Positions 33,939 through 43,694 of a stretch of 64,000 bases of DNA are shown here, piece by piece (position 1 is the first letter of the stretch; each line of letters begins with the position of its first letter). Source of the DNA: Holophaga sp. GTDB lineage: Bacteria > Acidobacteriota > Holophagae > Holophagales > Holophagaceae. A program made the translations under genes and the position numbers. The stretch is from positions 1-64,000 of the forward strand of contig JADKBC010000008.1 of NCBI GenBank assembly GCA_016715205.1. The letters are read 5' to 3'. A model generated the notes under the pieces. The model was not told the origin of the DNA. It worked only from the letters and a program-made list of their open reading frames with translations, and did no database searches.

Positions 33939-34691
33939 ATGTTCAAGCTCGACGGCAAAATCGCACTCGTGACTGGCGCCAGCCAGGGTATTGGCGAAGT
34001 CATCGCCAAGGAATTGGCGCGTCAGGGCGCCACCGTGGTGTGCGGCAGTCTGGCCTTCACCGAAGAAGATCTCAAACGCGTGGTGGCTGAAATCCAGGCG
34101 ACAGGCGGCAAGGCGGATTACGTGCTGCTCAACATGGCCGAAGGCGACACGGTGCGCGCAGCGGTAAACACGGTGGTGGAACGCCACGGCGGGCTGCATA
34201 TCCTGGTCAACAACGCGGGCATCACCAAGGACAAGCTCCTGATCCAGATGAAGGAAGAAGAGTGGGACGCGGTGCTGAACATCAACCTGAAGGGCGCCTT
34301 CTTGGCCACTCAGGCTGTGGCCAAGCCCATGATGAAACAGCGTTGGGGCCGCATCATCAATATCGCTAGCGTGGTTGGCCAGATGGGCAACGCCGGGCAA
34401 GCCAACTATGTGGCCTCCAAGGCGGGCATGATCGGCCTCACCAAGACCACGGGCCGCGAACTGGCCAGCCGCAACATCACATGCAATGCCGTGGCACCGG
34501 GCTACATCGCCACGGCCATGACGGACAAACTGCCCGATGAGGTGAAGGAAGGCTTCACCAAACAGATTCCCCTGGGTCGCATGGGCACCCCCGCGGATAT
34601 CGCTGCGGCGGTGTGCTTCCTGGCTACGGAAGAAGCAGGCTATATCACCGGCTGCACCATTCCCGTCAATGGCGGGATGCTGATGCCTTGA
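33939..34691 (+). CDS. fabG: 3-oxoacyl-[ACP] reductase
   Basis: NADPH-dependent reduction of 3-oxoacyl-ACP in fatty-acid elongation; short-chain dehydrogenase of 250 residues. Cofactor loop VTGASQGIGE, NNAG in LVNNAGITKD, catalytic Ser in NIASVVGQMG, Tyr-x-x-x-Lys in YVASKAGMIG, C-terminus ITGCTIPVNGGMLMP. SD GAAGGAG. It is not in a fab cluster here, so a role in other acyl reductions (for example acetoacetyl-CoA reductase) is possible; sequence favours FabG. Confidence 0.9.
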   Translation: MFKLDGKIALVTGASQGIGEVIAKELARQGATVVCGSLAFTEEDLKRVVAEIQATGGKADYVLLNMAEGDTVRAAVNTVVERHGGLHILVNNAGITKDKLLIQMKEEEWDAVLNINLKGAFLATQAVAKPMMKQRWGRIINIASVVGQMGNAGQANYVASKAGMIGLTKTTGRELASRNITCNAVAPGYIATAMTDKLPDEVKEGFTKQIPLGRMGTPADIAAAVCFLATEEAGYITGCTIPVNGGMLMP

Positions 34692-34695
34692 GGTC

Positions 34696-36648
34696 ATGAA
34701 AAAACAAAGCTTCGAACCCCTGCTGCGCTGGCTGAAAAACCTGCGGCCCCGGTGGGTTTGGATTCTCTTTGCTCTGGGCCTGCCTTGGCTGCTGACGCCA
34801 CTTTCCTGCAACGCCAGTGGCTCCGGCTGTCTGGCGGTGCTTTCCGCATGGTGTTTCTGGATCGCGGCGCTGATTCTCTTCTTTCTGGGTTTCCGCTGGC
34901 TGTGGCGCAAGCTGCTGTTCAAGGTCTCCCGTCGGCTGTGGGTAATCCTGCTGCTGGTGTCCGTGCTGCCAGTGCTGACCCTGACCCTCTTTTTCCTCGC
35001 CTTTGCGTGGTTGGGGCTGGGCGCCCAAGTAAGCCGCTCCATTCAGGGCAACCTCAAACAGCATGAAAATTCCCTACGTCTGGCGGGTGAGGAGCGCTCC
35101 GATTCGGTGGCACTGCAGTCCATTCAGGTGCTAGGCGATGCCTGGGTCTCCCACATCGATAGTCTTCCCAAAGGCATGGAGCCGGGCCTGCCGGTGCTGG
35201 TGTACACCCAGGTGCAAGGCAAGGCCGATGAGAAGGACGTGTTCATGAGGGTGGCCACGCCCTCTTCCAAGGGCTTCCGGCTGCTCACCCTGAGCATGCA
35301 TGATCTCGGCCAAGGCGGTCGGAAGGTCTGGGGCGGCCGCATTCACTACCGCGTGGACTGGAGCGATAAGACGGCAACCGGCACCGCATCTGGGGCCAAA
35401 AAAGGAATCCGCACGAAATCCAAGGAAGGGGATCTGGCCCTCGAAGGCGTAACGATGTTTTCGAAGCGGGAGCCTGTGGCTGCCTGGGCCTCGGGCGAAG
35501 TGGCGAAGGGTGCGGTGATCTTCCGGTCCTTCTCGCTCCCGCCGGTTTCCGTCCGCGCCCTGGATTGGGAAACCGGGCGGCTCATGGTGCTGACCCTCAG
35601 ACCTGAGACGAGCCTCCAGGAGATCTTCCTGGGCTTTGGATTTGGCGAAGGCAATCTTTCCGCCCAGGCCTTTATCGTGATGTTCATCCTGGTCACCATC
35701 GTGATTCTGCTGGGGTGCTTTCAGTTGGTGGCCTTCCTCATGGGCTTGGGTCTGGCGCGCAACCTGGGGCGTTCTGTGGAGGGGCTGTTCCGGGGCGTGA
35801 CCCAACTGGCCAAGGGCGATTTCACCGTACGCATTCGGCCCCGCAGCAACGATCAGGTGGCTCAACTCACCACCGCCTTCAATGACATGGCGGAGCGTCT
35901 GGAAATTGCTGATTCGGAGCGGTCGGAACGCCTGCGGCTGGAGGAGGAACTGCGCGTGGCCCGGGAAGTGCAGATGCGCCTCTTGCCCGATGTGTCGGCC
36001 TTGGCCCCGGCCATCCGCGCCACCATCCTGCCTGCCCGGGAAGTGGCGGGTGATTACTTCGATCTCTTCAAATTGCCCGATGGCCGCTACGCCTTCCTCA
36101 TCGCCGATGTGAGCGGGAAAGGCACCAGTGCCGCCTTCTACGCCGCCGAAACCAAGGGCGTGCTGGCGGCCCTCGACAAGGTGGCTCTGGGTCCACGTGA
36201 GGTGCTCACGCGCCTCAACGCCATCTGGTGTGAAACCCATCCCCGCCAGGTTTTCCTCACAGCGATCTACGGCATTTTCAATCCCCATGACGGCACCTTT
36301 GCCTTTGCTCGCGCGGGCCATCCCTCGGGCTTCCTTCGCCGGGGTTCCGGCGACGTGGAGCGCCTCACGCCCATGGGCATCGGCATCGGCATGAGCCCGG
36401 ACCGCTTCGAGGCCATGCTGGGCCTGGCGGAAGGCCGCCTGGAACCGGGTGATAGCCTACTCTTTTTCACCGATGGTCTGAGCGAAGCCCAAAATCCCGA
36501 GGGTGAATTCTTCGGTGAAGACCGCCTGGAAACTGCCCTTGCCGCAGGCCCTGGTGATTCCAAAACCTGCGTGCTGTTGGCGGTGGATGCCTTTTTGGAG
36601 GGGCGGCCTCTGGAGGATGACCTGACGTTGCTGGTGCTGGAGCGCTGA
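34696..36648 (+). CDS. membrane HAMP-SpoIIE phosphatase (RsbU type)
   Basis: 650 residues. Helices near 15-35, 42-66 and 76-102 are followed by a ~220-residue extracytoplasmic domain, another helix at ~318-342, a HAMP domain (~345-400), a coiled stretch, then a PP2C/SpoIIE domain (~430-650). Metal-site Asp residues occur in GDYFDLF, LIADVSGKGT and FFTDGLSEA. Such proteins sense envelope signals and dephosphorylate anti-sigma-factor antagonists. No antagonist or anti-sigma gene is next to it. It starts 4 bp after fabG, so the two are co-transcribed. Confidence 0.87.
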   Translation: MKKQSFEPLLRWLKNLRPRWVWILFALGLPWLLTPLSCNASGSGCLAVLSAWCFWIAALILFFLGFRWLWRKLLFKVSRRLWVILLLVSVLPVLTLTLFFLAFAWLGLGAQVSRSIQGNLKQHENSLRLAGEERSDSVALQSIQVLGDAWVSHIDSLPKGMEPGLPVLVYTQVQGKADEKDVFMRVATPSSKGFRLLTLSMHDLGQGGRKVWGGRIHYRVDWSDKTATGTASGAKKGIRTKSKEGDLALEGVTMFSKREPVAAWASGEVAKGAVIFRSFSLPPVSVRALDWETGRLMVLTLRPETSLQEIFLGFGFGEGNLSAQAFIVMFILVTIVILLGCFQLVAFLMGLGLARNLGRSVEGLFRGVTQLAKGDFTVRIRPRSNDQVAQLTTAFNDMAERLEIADSERSERLRLEEELRVAREVQMRLLPDVSALAPAIRATILPAREVAGDYFDLFKLPDGRYAFLIADVSGKGTSAAFYAAETKGVLAALDKVALGPREVLTRLNAIWCETHPRQVFLTAIYGIFNPHDGTFAFARAGHPSGFLRRGSGDVERLTPMGIGIGMSPDRFEAMLGLAEGRLEPGDSLLFFTDGLSEAQNPEGEFFGEDRLETALAAGPGDSKTCVLLAVDAFLEGRPLEDDLTLLVLER

Positions 36649-36675
36649 AGCGCTGAAGGCCAGGAGAATAAGGCG

Positions 36676-37787
36676 CTACCTCTCGTGATCCAGAGCATCC
36701 AACGCAAAGGCATAGGCCCCCAGCGCTACCGCCCGGCTTGCGCCCAATTTTGATATGGCTACCCCGATGCGCTTCATGGGGTCGTAGGGAATATTTAAAT
36801 TTGAACCCGGAATTTGAACGACCTGAACCTGACCCTTTAGAAACGATGCCCGATGCGATTCGTCTTCCAGGTTGAAGGCTGTGAGCTCTGTGCGGGAGAT
36901 TGTGCCTCGGCCCGAGAGGCTGGTTAAGTTTCCATTGAGTTCTGCCACCAGGGTCGGCAGGAAATGGGGCCAGGCTCCCGTGAGCCCACCTCCCAGCACT
37001 ACGAGACCATCCACCAGGGTGATGGCATTGGCGATGGCATCGCCAGCGATCTCGCCGAGCAGGCGAAAGGCTTCCACTGCAGCGGCCTGGTTCCTGGGTG
37101 GCGCCCTTCGAGAATCGCCGCGATGACCTTTGGTTCTGGAACTTCTTCCATCGGCAAGCCTGAAAGCTCGGCGAAGGTTCGTTTTACGGCTCGGATGGAC
37201 ACGCCTTCTTCGGCAAAACTATCGCGCTGGCACTTGTGTCTAGTGCACCAGATTTCTCCTGCAGCGCTATTATCGCCGCGCAGGAGACGGCCATCGTGAA
37301 CGATGCCTGCGCCGAACCCCGTACCAAGGGTGAGTCCGAGTAGGTTTTTGAAGCGTTTGGGACTGTTGGCAACCATTAACTTCTGGTTGATCTCTGGCAG
37401 GATGCCGGAAAGCGCCTCGCCATAAGCGAAGAGATCGCCATCGTTGTTCAGATACGTCGGAACTCTAAAGTGGTTTGCCAGCATCGGTCCCAGGGCCACG
37501 CCTCCCCGAAACGCAGGCAAATTCTGGAGATCGCCGATGATCCCTGCGGAGTAATCGGCAGGTCCTGGAAACGCAAAGCTAATGGCATGGATGGTGCCGC
37601 CCACCGCTCGTCGCTGCCGCTCAAACCCTTCCACCAGGATACCCAAACATGCGTGCAGATCATCCCCATGGGAAGGCAAGACCACGGGTTGGGCGGCATC
37701 CTGGTTGCCGCGGATGGCATGAAAGGCGAAGGTGGTGCCCCCCGCATCAAGGGTGAGCACCGTGCGGGAGTCGGAAGCGGGGTTCAA
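36676..37787 (-). pseudogene. ROK-family sugar kinase, frameshifted
   Basis: Would phosphorylate a hexose imported by the neighbouring transporter. TTG start at 37787, six nt after GGAG. The N-terminal part has the phosphate loop TLDAGGTTFAFH, YLNNDGDLFAYGE and LGLTLGTGFGAGIVHDG. Near 37085-37115 the frame changes: ILEGRHPG continues one base off as APPRNQAAAVEAFRLLGE and runs through GLVVLGGGLTG to the end. Together ~370 residues, normal for ROK proteins of this type. The rest is well preserved, so the lesion is recent or a base-call error. Confidence 0.8.
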
Positions 37788-37825
37788 AGGAAACTCCGTA
37801 AGGAAGGTCGTCGAGGGAGAGTTGC

Positions 37826-38947
37826 TTAAGCGGTGCGGTTCCGAACGGATAAAAGTGTCAAGAATACAAAACAGGCAAGAGGAACCAAGTAGGCGATGGG
37901 CCTGATACCGCCGCCCATTTGACCCATCACAAGGGGCACCACAGCACCACCACTGATGGCCATGCACATGAGACCGCTGAGTTCACTGGCACGCTCTGGG
38001 CGGGTTTCCAGGGTGATGGAAAAGAGCATGGGCCAGATATTGGCGAACCCCAGGCCTCCAAGGATGACCGCCGGAACGGCGAGTGCCTTGATTCCCGTGA
38101 GGAGGAGAGCCAACCCGAGCAGACCCACCAGGGCGCTGATCCGGAAAAATAATGAGGGAGTGACTTTAACGCTTCCAGCCACTAGGCGACCAACGGTGAG
38201 TGTTCCGAAAAATAGGGCTGGCCCCAAAATGGCGGCTTCTTTTTCACAGTAACCCAAGCCTTGAAGAGATGGTTTCAGAAAAGTGCCCAGGCAGACTTCA
38301 GCACCCACGTAGAGGAAAATGCCAAGGACGGCCAAGGCGAAGGTGGGTTCCTTCAGCAAGGCCAATGAGCTTCCAACGCTTGGCGGCGCCTCCGCTTTTG
38401 TTTCTTCCACCCTGAGAATAATTACAGCGCCCAGTGCTAGAGCCATCAGTGCAAAGAAAATGGGGAAGGCTCCGCGCCAGCCCATGGCCGCGAAAAATGC
38501 GAAAGATGTCACCGCCGTAACCAGATAGGCCGAGGTAGTACTGCCCGCACCTTTGATGCCCTGCGCCAACGCCAAATTTCGGCTGTAATCACCGGGGGTG
38601 CTGACGTCCCGCATGATGGGATTACCGGCCACCTGTAAGAGCGTGGTACCAACTCCCAACAGAAAAATGCAAGGCAGGAGCAGTGCAAAGGGTGGATTGA
38701 AAAAGGCTGGAATACCGACAGCGACCGTGTTGAATCCCAGCCCCAGAATGAGCACCTTTTTCTTGCCGTATCGGGCAGCAAGGAGGCCGCCCGGAACGCT
38801 GAAAATCGCAAAGGCGATGAACACGAAGAAGGGCATTAAGGCCGCAAGGACGGGTTTGGAAGACACGGCACTCGACAGGGGCCCCATGGCGTCGGCCACG
38901 CCCATGAGGAGAAAGACAAGGAAAATTGGCAGGGTTCTTAGATTCAT
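37826..38947 (-). CDS. MFS sugar transporter (FucP/GlcP type)
   Basis: 373 residues, twelve hydrophobic helices. The loop signature GGLLAARYGKKK between helices 2 and 3 and VGTTLLQVAGNPIMRDVS match the fucose/glucose:H+ symporter group. ATG 38947 is six nt from GGAG. It lies 36 bp after the GH92 gene and 38 bp before the ROK kinase start on the same strand, so a mannose or related hexose is the likely substrate (inference from context). Confidence 0.86.
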   Translation of the reverse strand: MNLRTLPIFLVFLLMGVADAMGPLSSAVSSKPVLAALMPFFVFIAFAIFSVPGGLLAARYGKKKVLILGLGFNTVAVGIPAFFNPPFALLLPCIFLLGVGTTLLQVAGNPIMRDVSTPGDYSRNLALAQGIKGAGSTTSAYLVTAVTSFAFFAAMGWRGAFPIFFALMALALGAVIILRVEETKAEAPPSVGSSLALLKEPTFALAVLGIFLYVGAEVCLGTFLKPSLQGLGYCEKEAAILGPALFFGTLTVGRLVAGSVKVTPSLFFRISALVGLLGLALLLTGIKALAVPAVILGGLGFANIWPMLFSITLETRPERASELSGLMCMAISGGAVVPLVMGQMGGGIRPIAYLVPLACFVFLTLLSVRNRTA

Positions 38948-38983
38948 GCGGCACTCCATGGAAACGAGGGCGTTCAAAACGGA

Positions 38984-41281
38984 TCAGGGCCGCTTCTCAT
39001 GCAGGGCGCCAAGTGCGGCTTCGTGTCGGCTGGCCCACGCCTTGTTGGGTTTGGGGCCGAGGGTGAATACCAACTCGCCACCCGCTACGAGTGCGGCATG
39101 GGGCAGCCAGGCTTTGGTCCAAGGCTGCCCATTCAAGGTGGTTTTTTGGACGTAGACGTTGGCAGGGCTGAAATTCTCGGCCCTTACGGTGAAGCTCTTT
39201 CCATTGCCCACCTTCATGCTTACCTTCGGCAGGGCTGGGCTTCCCAGCACGTAGCGATCGTCGCCGGGGCACAGGGGATAGAACCCCATGGCACTGAACA
39301 AATACCAGGCGCTCATCTGACCGCAATCATCGTTGCCGCAGAGCGAGTCGGGTTGGTCACCGTACTGTGTATCGATGAGATTTCGAACGAGAGCTTGGGT
39401 TTTCCAGGGCTGTCCCGCGACGGCATAAAGGTAGGTCACATGGTGACTCGGTTCGTTGCCGTGCCAATATTCGCCAATTCGGCCAAGGATATCGTCCACG
39501 CCCGCATCTTGACGCTTTTCCTGCACCTTGAAGACTTGATCCAGCTGTTTGGTGAAGGCCTCGCGTCCACCCATCAAACGGATGAGCCCTGGTACATCGT
39601 GGGCCACGGACCAGGTGTACTGCCAGGTTGTGCCCTCGGTGAAGGGGCCCAGGTGTTTGAATTCCTGAGGATTGAAGGGTGTTTGCCATTGGCCTTGGCT
39701 GTTCTTCGGGCGCATTAGTTTCAGGGAGGCATCAAAAAGATTGCGATATGCCATGGCACGTTTTTCGAAACGTTCGGCAATGGCTGTTTTTCTGAGTCCC
39801 CTCGCCAGTCGCGCGATGCAGGCATCGTCGTAGGCATATTCAAGCGTCTTGGAAACGCTTTCGTTTTCCACGTCGAAGGGAACAAAACCTAAGCGTTCGA
39901 AATCGGCCAGGGCATCGAAGGTCGGATGGGAGGCACTGGCAACACAGGCTTGGAGTGCCTTTTCCCAATCGATACCAGTCATGCCCTTGGCCCAAGCGTC
40001 CACGATGACGGGTATCGCGTGGTAGCCAGGCATGCACCAGGTTTCATTGCTCCAGAAGTTCCAAATGGGCAGCAGGTGGTCGGCGCTCTCTTCAAAGGCC
40101 GCGAGCAGAGAGCGCACCATGTCTCGGTTGCGATCCGGTTGAACCAGGTTGAACAGCGGATGGGTGGCTCGGTAGGTGTCCCAGAGACTGAAGGTGGTAT
40201 AGGTCTGGTAGCCCTTAGGCGTTTTCGTTTGGTGATCCTGGCCTCGGGTGCGGCCATCCACGTCGGTATAGAGATTTGGTGCCATGAAGGCGTGGTAGGC
40301 CCCGGTGTAGAAGGTCGCTTTTTGGGCATCGGTGCCTTCCACCTCAAAACGGCTTAGTTCCGTATTCCAGACATTCCGGGCGTTCGCCACGTAATTCTCA
40401 AATCCCCAATCGGGCATTTCGGCATCGAGGTTGCGCAGGGCCGCTTCTTCACTGATCGGACTGATGCCGACTTTGACCAGAATCTGCTCGCCCGCCGTGG
40501 TGGTGTAATCCGCCACCGCCTGCACATCCGCGCCCGATGCCTGGGCGTTGCTTAGAAAGCGGTAATTTTTGAAGGAGTCGTACTTGGCCTCCTTTTTGTC
40601 GTTGAAGATCCTCAATTCCTTGAATGGTTTTGAAAACCGAGCCGCGAAGTACACGGAACGATCCTTGGCCCAGCCCTTCACCAGATGCATTCCCTGAAGT
40701 GTCTGAGCGTCAATGGCCCGCACCCGTGACCAGATGACTTTATGAAGCAGCACATGGGCCAGATCCAATACCACATGAGATTCCTTCGAAGCCGGATAGG
40801 TGAACCGCAACATGCCCGCGCGGTGGGTCGACGTCAGTTCGGCCTTCACGCCGTAGTCGTCCAGCATCACCGAGTAATAGCCGGGAGATGCGGACTCCTG
40901 GTCATGACGAAACCGGCTCTGGTAGCCCTTCTCCTTGAAATCCTTGGTTCCGGGAGTGAGGCATGTTTCCCCCACCGTGGGTTGGAACAGAATGTCCCCC
41001 AGATCGGGAATCCCCGTGCCGGAGAGATGCAGCATGGAAAAACCGAGAATGCTAGGATCGGAATATTCATACCCAGAGGCCGTACCGTATTCCTTCTTAT
41101 CGGTGTCTGGACTAAGAGCCACCATGCCAAAGGGCACTTGGGCACCAGGGTAGGTATTGCCTTCCCCTTTCGTGCCTACGAAGGGACGAACATACCCGGC
41201 TGGATCTCGTGGGGAGGGCATCGGTGGTGCCGCAGCGAGTAGCGCGAAGGCCAGGGCAAGGAGGGGTGAAGGCAGAGGCAT
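38984..41281 (-). CDS. GH92 family alpha-mannosidase, secreted
   Basis: Calcium-dependent exo-acting alpha-mannosidase, 765 residues with signal peptide PLPSPLLALAFALLAAAPP. GH92 blocks: YVRPFVGTKGEGNTYPGAQV near the N-terminus, SGYEYSDPSILGFSMLHLSG, TFSLWDTYRATHPLFNLVQP, and the C-terminal catalytic HHVTYLYAVAGQPWKT and GNDDCGQMSAWYLFSAMGFY. TTGGAG lies before ATG 41281. First gene of a mannoside operon with an MFS transporter and a ROK kinase; acts on mannose-capped glycans outside the cytoplasm. Confidence 0.92.
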   Translation of the reverse strand: MPLPSPLLALAFALLAAAPPMPSPRDPAGYVRPFVGTKGEGNTYPGAQVPFGMVALSPDTDKKEYGTASGYEYSDPSILGFSMLHLSGTGIPDLGDILFQPTVGETCLTPGTKDFKEKGYQSRFRHDQESASPGYYSVMLDDYGVKAELTSTHRAGMLRFTYPASKESHVVLDLAHVLLHKVIWSRVRAIDAQTLQGMHLVKGWAKDRSVYFAARFSKPFKELRIFNDKKEAKYDSFKNYRFLSNAQASGADVQAVADYTTTAGEQILVKVGISPISEEAALRNLDAEMPDWGFENYVANARNVWNTELSRFEVEGTDAQKATFYTGAYHAFMAPNLYTDVDGRTRGQDHQTKTPKGYQTYTTFSLWDTYRATHPLFNLVQPDRNRDMVRSLLAAFEESADHLLPIWNFWSNETWCMPGYHAIPVIVDAWAKGMTGIDWEKALQACVASASHPTFDALADFERLGFVPFDVENESVSKTLEYAYDDACIARLARGLRKTAIAERFEKRAMAYRNLFDASLKLMRPKNSQGQWQTPFNPQEFKHLGPFTEGTTWQYTWSVAHDVPGLIRLMGGREAFTKQLDQVFKVQEKRQDAGVDDILGRIGEYWHGNEPSHHVTYLYAVAGQPWKTQALVRNLIDTQYGDQPDSLCGNDDCGQMSAWYLFSAMGFYPLCPGDDRYVLGSPALPKVSMKVGNGKSFTVRAENFSPANVYVQKTTLNGQPWTKAWLPHAALVAGGELVFTLGPKPNKAWASRHEAALGALHEKRP

Positions 41282-41363
41282 GGTGGGCTCCAACAGGCGG
41301 TGCGGTCATGGGGTGATCCTGGTCCTCTCGACCGCAAAGGGGCAGCCTGGGAATTCTATGTGC

Positions 41364-41384
41364 ATTATCGATTTGGTCGATAAT
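41364..41384. promoter_or_regulatory. palindromic operator between GH92 operon and lysR
   Basis: ATTATCGA-TTTGG-TCGATAAT: perfect eight-base arms around five bases in a 121-bp divergent gap, 18 bp before the LysR-type regulator start. It includes the T-N11-A arrangement expected of LysR sites, so the regulator likely controls itself and the mannoside operon from here. Confidence 0.6.
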
Positions 41385-41402
41385 GGCTCCTTGAGGTATT
41401 TC

Positions 41403-42305
41403 ATGCTGCGACTGGCTGACCTGGATTTGAATCTGCTGGTGGTGCTCGACGTGTTATTGCAGGAACGTCATGTCACGCGGGCGGCGGCACGGTTGGGAAC
41501 AACACAATCCACGCTCAGCAGTTCCCTGGGGCGTTTGCGCGTGTTTCTGAACGATCCTCTCCTGGTGCGCACGGCACGGGGGATGATGCCGACCCCACGC
41601 GCACTGGCGCTACAACCGGCCCTACGAGCAGCTCTGGAAGGTCTTTCCCGAGCCATGGATGGGCATGACACCTTTGATCCAGCCACCTCTCGCCGCGCTT
41701 TTGTCATCGCGGCCACCGATTATCCTCAGTTCGTTCTGGCCGGTCCCCTGATGGCAGGCCTTCGGCGGGAAGCCCCTGGCGTGAGTGTTGATATCCGCCC
41801 CATTTCGAGGCGATTCCGATGGGAGGACCTGGCTACGGGTGAGCTGGATCTCATCGTTGCTGGACAGACCCAGGCGCCATCAGGGCTTCAAAGCCGCCTC
41901 CTTTTTCGGGATGAATTGGTTTGCCTTTTGCGTCGAGGTCATCCAGCCTTGATCGCCCCTTTTGACCTAGAAAGTTACCTTTCACTAGCTCATTTGGAGG
42001 CCCACCCCGTCGAAGGCCCAACCTTGGCGGATACCTTGTTGGCTAGGCAGGGATGTGCACGGAATATTTGCCTGCACCTGCCTCAGTTCCTGATTGCCCC
42101 CTTTGTCATCATGACCACCGATCTTTGTTTCACCGTCGCTCGTCGAATTGCGGAGCCTTTTGTGGCAGCGCACCCATTGGCGCTATGTTCCTTTCCCCTG
42201 GAAGCACCCGTGGTCAGTGTTCGAACTTTCTGGCATCCACGCATGCGGGATGACCCCGCCCACCGGTGGCTGCGTGAGCAACTGAACCAAGCTGTGCGGG
42301 CCTGA
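41403..42305 (+). CDS. LysR-family transcriptional regulator
   Basis: 300 residues. N-terminal winged helix with the typical RLADLDLNLLVVLDVLLQER, RAAARLGTTQSTLSSSLGRL and GMMPTPRALAL; a PBP-type effector domain follows (~90-295). The end PAHRWLREQLNQAV is standard for the NodD-like branch. The start at 41403 fits the family; TTGAGG is 8 nt upstream. Divergent from the GH92 operon with a palindrome between, so it probably senses a mannose-derived sugar. Confidence 0.88.
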   Translation: MLRLADLDLNLLVVLDVLLQERHVTRAAARLGTTQSTLSSSLGRLRVFLNDPLLVRTARGMMPTPRALALQPALRAALEGLSRAMDGHDTFDPATSRRAFVIAATDYPQFVLAGPLMAGLRREAPGVSVDIRPISRRFRWEDLATGELDLIVAGQTQAPSGLQSRLLFRDELVCLLRRGHPALIAPFDLESYLSLAHLEAHPVEGPTLADTLLARQGCARNICLHLPQFLIAPFVIMTTDLCFTVARRIAEPFVAAHPLALCSFPLEAPVVSVRTFWHPRMRDDPAHRWLREQLNQAVRA

Positions 42306-42317
42306 TGATGTGGATGG

Positions 42318-43637
42318 TTAATTCTGAAGCTTGGCCCTTCTGCCCCCATCCTTCCATCGCAGATCCAATTCCGCGCCGGGTGGAAGAGCCGTGGACGACG
42401 TGATGGGCCTGCCTGCTTCATCCGTGGCCAGGACGAAACCCCGTTCCAGGGGACCCGTGGGGTCCAGGCCGCGCAGGCGGGCTTCCAGCACGGCCACGCA
42501 CCGGGCGCGGGCTTCCAGCGCACGGGTGACGGCCGGAGCCAGGCGCTGCTGGGCCTGGTGGATGCGCGGGCGGTCGACCTCTCCAGAGACCGTGCGTGCG
42601 ACGTGGGATAGACGCTGACGCAGTAGAGCGAGGCGGTTGCTGGCCTGGTCCAGGCGGCGCTGGGGATGGGCCAGGTGCAAGCGCTGGGCGAGTTTCCCCA
42701 GGCGATCCTGGGCGATGGCATCGGGGGCGCAGCGCAGCAGGCCGCGATCGACCAGTAGGTTCACCGTGGTCTCAAAGCCCCGCAGGCGCCAATCCAGTTT
42801 GGCGATCAGGGCCTCGGTGCGGCGGTGGAGTTCACTGGCCAACTGGCGCCGGTCCGGGGTGGCCAGCTCCGCCGCCTGACTGGGTGTGGCGGCCCGGCGA
42901 TCCGAGGCCAAGTCCACCAGCGTCGTGTCAATCTCGTGGCCTACGCCGGTGATGATGGGCAGCCGACAGGCCGCCACGGCGCGCACCAGGGCGGGATCGT
43001 TGAAGCTCCAGAGATCCTCCAGGCTGCCGCCGCCGCGCACCATCAGGATTACATCGCAGCCCCAGAATTCATCCTGCAGCTCCTGGAGTGCCAGCAGGTT
43101 TTCCGGCACGCTGCGTTCGCCCTGGGCGGCGGCGGGGGCGAGCAGGATATCGATGCCCGGCGCCCGGCGTTGGGTCACTTCCAGCACATCCCGTAGGGCG
43201 GCGCCACCCTGGGCGGCGATGATGCCCACGCGCTTGGGGAAACGGGGCAGGGGGCGTTTGGGGCGGTCAAACACGCCTTCGGCGCGCAGCTCGGCTTCCA
43301 GTTGCCGCAGGCGTGCCTGCAGGTCGCCCACCCCCGCCAGTTCGCAGTGGGTGACAGCCAGGGTCAGCGTGCCGCCCGCCACGTAGAGGTTCAGGCTGCC
43401 CTTGAGCACCACCCGCTGGCCATCCTTGGGGGCGTGTTTCAGCAGGCGCTGCTGGCCCGCCCACACGGCGCATTGCAGCGCCGCGCCTTCTTCCTTGAGG
43501 GTGAAATACCAGTGCTTGCCGGAACCGCGGAAATTGCTGACTTCCCCCAGCACGCATACGGCCGCGAAGGCAGGCTCCAGCTTCGTCTTGATCTGTTCAA
43601 GAAGGCGTTTGACAGAAATGGGTGCAGGCTCGGCCAT
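42318..43637 (-). CDS. xseA: exodeoxyribonuclease VII large subunit
   Basis: Subunit of the single-strand-specific nuclease of repair. 439 residues. OB-fold N-terminus (PISVKRLLEQIKTKLE, VLGEVSNFRGSGKHWYFTLK), then the catalytic domain with FPKRVGIIAAQGGAALRDVL, ILMVRGGGSLEDLWSFND and ITGVGHEIDTTLVDLASDRR, and a coiled C-terminus. Several in-frame ATGs lie upstream (43652, 43679); 43637 gives the natural family start. No xseB is adjacent. It diverges from sppA across 57 bp. Confidence 0.92.
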   Translation of the reverse strand: MAEPAPISVKRLLEQIKTKLEPAFAAVCVLGEVSNFRGSGKHWYFTLKEEGAALQCAVWAGQQRLLKHAPKDGQRVVLKGSLNLYVAGGTLTLAVTHCELAGVGDLQARLRQLEAELRAEGVFDRPKRPLPRFPKRVGIIAAQGGAALRDVLEVTQRRAPGIDILLAPAAAQGERSVPENLLALQELQDEFWGCDVILMVRGGGSLEDLWSFNDPALVRAVAACRLPIITGVGHEIDTTLVDLASDRRAATPSQAAELATPDRRQLASELHRRTEALIAKLDWRLRGFETTVNLLVDRGLLRCAPDAIAQDRLGKLAQRLHLAHPQRRLDQASNRLALLRQRLSHVARTVSGEVDRPRIHQAQQRLAPAVTRALEARARCVAVLEARLRGLDPTGPLERGFVLATDEAGRPITSSTALPPGAELDLRWKDGGRRAKLQN

Positions 43638-43694
43638 GGCCCATGATCCCATGAGAAATCTGCCATCATGGAGGCACACTCACGGAGCAGCCCT

